DNA from: Tengunoibacter tsumagoiensis
Lineage (GTDB): Bacteria; Chloroflexota; Ktedonobacteria; Ktedonobacterales; Ktedonobacteraceae
Assembly: GCF_003967535.1 (NCBI RefSeq)
Contig: NZ_BIFR01000001.1
Location: 3,843,001 to 3,907,000 of the forward strand
Length of the DNA stretch: 64,000 nt
Direction of reading: 5' to 3'
The notes under the pieces are model-generated. The model was not told the DNA's origin. It saw only the letters and a list, made by a program, of their open reading frames with translations, and searched no databases. A program made the position numbers and the translations under genes. Positions 63,211-64,000 of the stretch are shown here, piece by piece. Each line of letters begins with the position of its first letter. Position 1 is the first letter of the stretch.

Positions 63211-64000
63211 CTACCTCCCATCTCGCAGAATATAGCCTGCCACTTCATAGCCCCGACCGGGCCGATCGTTCTCTGGAAGATCTGAGATCCATTCCCAGTG
63301 AGCCTCTTCTACCACCGTAAATACATTCTGCACGAGCTCTGGAAAGCTTCGTGGTACCAGCGGGAGCAGACGCCGATGTTTAGCATCGTGGTCGGTTCCA
63401 TAGACCCCAAAGACAAAGGCACGAATATCGCTCAGAAGTACGGCGACCCCGCCAATATCCAACAGGGTACGCATATAATGCAGATGAGCATTAATGACGC
63501 GAATCCGAAAATCCTGGGCCGCATCTTGATAACGGCGGTGGCGTTCTTGCTCGACTAATAGATCTGGCGCATACTGCTTCACGGTATCTAAGACATCAAG
63601 CAATGGATAGCTAAAGAGTTGAGATAGCACGAGTGAGCTTATTACCAGGCCAAAGTCGCCCTTACGGAGGGTATGAATCTCTGGTGGGTCGGGGATGAGA
63701 CACTCGTCCAGACAGGCTGCTGCTGCATTGAATATGGCCGTAGCACCTTGCTGGGCTAACAGCTTCCAGTCCTGACGCTTCAACAGGCGCTCTAAATTAC
63801 TACTCACGCCAGCACTGATATCACATTTCACAAAACGCACACGCCGCTTAAGACCAGATGCTCCCAATTCCTCACGCCCATAATTCATTGACAACAGATC
63901 GAGGTCAGCCAGGACGACCTCCTCGGATGCACGCGTGATCTCAGCCAGAGGCACCTCTGTACACGCTCCTGCTCCTAGAATAAGTGAGCTACGAGATGCT
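63211..64000 (-). CDS. SAM-dependent methyltransferase-like protein (5' end outside window)
   Basis: The open frame runs to the window edge (at least 262 codons). Upstream of the apparent GTG at 63954 the reading frame stays open and encodes SLILGAGACTEVPLAEITRA, which fits SAM-binding motif I (GAGxCTE) followed by EEVVLADLD (motif II). It is therefore a class I Rossmann methyltransferase-like fold. A later VLSQLF and FSYPLLDVLD part resembles small-molecule methyltransferase ends. The substrate is unknown. It lies upstream of the alaS leader on the same strand, with its own promoter outside the window. Confidence 0.75.
   Translation of the reverse strand, partial: ASRSSLILGAGACTEVPLAEITRASEEVVLADLDLLSMNYGREELGASGLKRRVRFVKCDISAGVSSNLERLLKRQDWKLLAQQGATAIFNAAAACLDECLIPDPPEIHTLRKGDFGLVISSLVLSQLFSYPLLDVLDTVKQYAPDLLVEQERHRRYQDAAQDFRIRVINAHLHYMRTLLDIGGVAVLLSDIRAFVFGVYGTDHDAKHRRLLPLVPRSFPELVQNVFTVVEEAHWEWISDLPENDRPGRGYEVAGYILRDGR

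Overview
The window reads as chromosome of a Gram-positive-like, GC-moderate bacterium, most probably a Chloroflexota member of the class Ktedonobacteria. This is inferred from gene content: a Cdc48/VCP-type double AAA ATPase, T-box control of alaS, a BldC-like regulator, glycogen debranching enzyme, GxGYxYP protein, many Ser/Thr-kinase-type and quinoprotein genes, and IscB/TnpB elements. No rRNA, CRISPR array, plasmid or phage module was seen.

Layout. 1-6.4 kb: 5' part of an ftsH gene (minus), then a formate dehydrogenase operon whose catalytic subunit is interrupted by one in-frame UGA followed by a bacterial SECIS hairpin, so it is a selenoprotein and not a broken gene. 6.4-11 kb: a DUF3291 protein, a TnpB transposon carrying a small ribbon-helix-helix ORF and an amber codon inside tnpB, and a secreted PQQ-type beta-propeller protein. 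11-18 kb: 57-bp tandem repeats, the Cdc48-like ATPase, a GAF-PAS histidine kinase with a small partner, pcm and a tRNA-Val. 18-24.5 kb: ComB-like phosphatase, an intact IscB (OMEGA) element, ogt, small proteins and a long leader. 24.5-42 kb: acyl-CoA ligase, a kinase-phosphatase fusion, glycogen debranching enzyme, aminotransferase, polA, a BldC-like regulator, an SDR protein lacking its catalytic Tyr/Lys, and a nucleotidyltransferase-phosphomannomutase fusion. 42-47.3 kb: an unassigned structured leader with its own promoter and terminator, birA, greA, comF and a complete ftsH. 47.5-48.8 kb: an intact TnpB element. 48.8-59.7 kb: a VOC-CPBP fusion, argJ-argD, a complete pqqABCDE operon, and a ZTP-riboswitch-controlled glyA plus stand-alone AICAR transformylase operon. 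59.7-64 kb: alaS under a T-box leader, and the 3' part of a SAM-dependent methyltransferase-like gene.

How genes work together. The formate dehydrogenase set (Mo/W-Sec catalytic subunit, four-cluster ferredoxin-like subunit, NrfD-type membrane subunit) would pass electrons from formate to the membrane. glyA and AICAR transformylase link one-carbon folate to purine synthesis and are read by a ZTP sensor, which fits the pathway exactly. The pqq operon supplies the cofactor for quinoproteins; whether the beta-propeller protein at 9-10.7 kb uses PQQ is not shown. Three RNA-guided nuclease genes of the TnpB/IscB type lie in this one window, and the two TnpB elements share left-end and promoter architecture in which the -10 box lies only 6-7 nt before the start codon.

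All assignments come from reading the sequence and motif recall; no database search was run.
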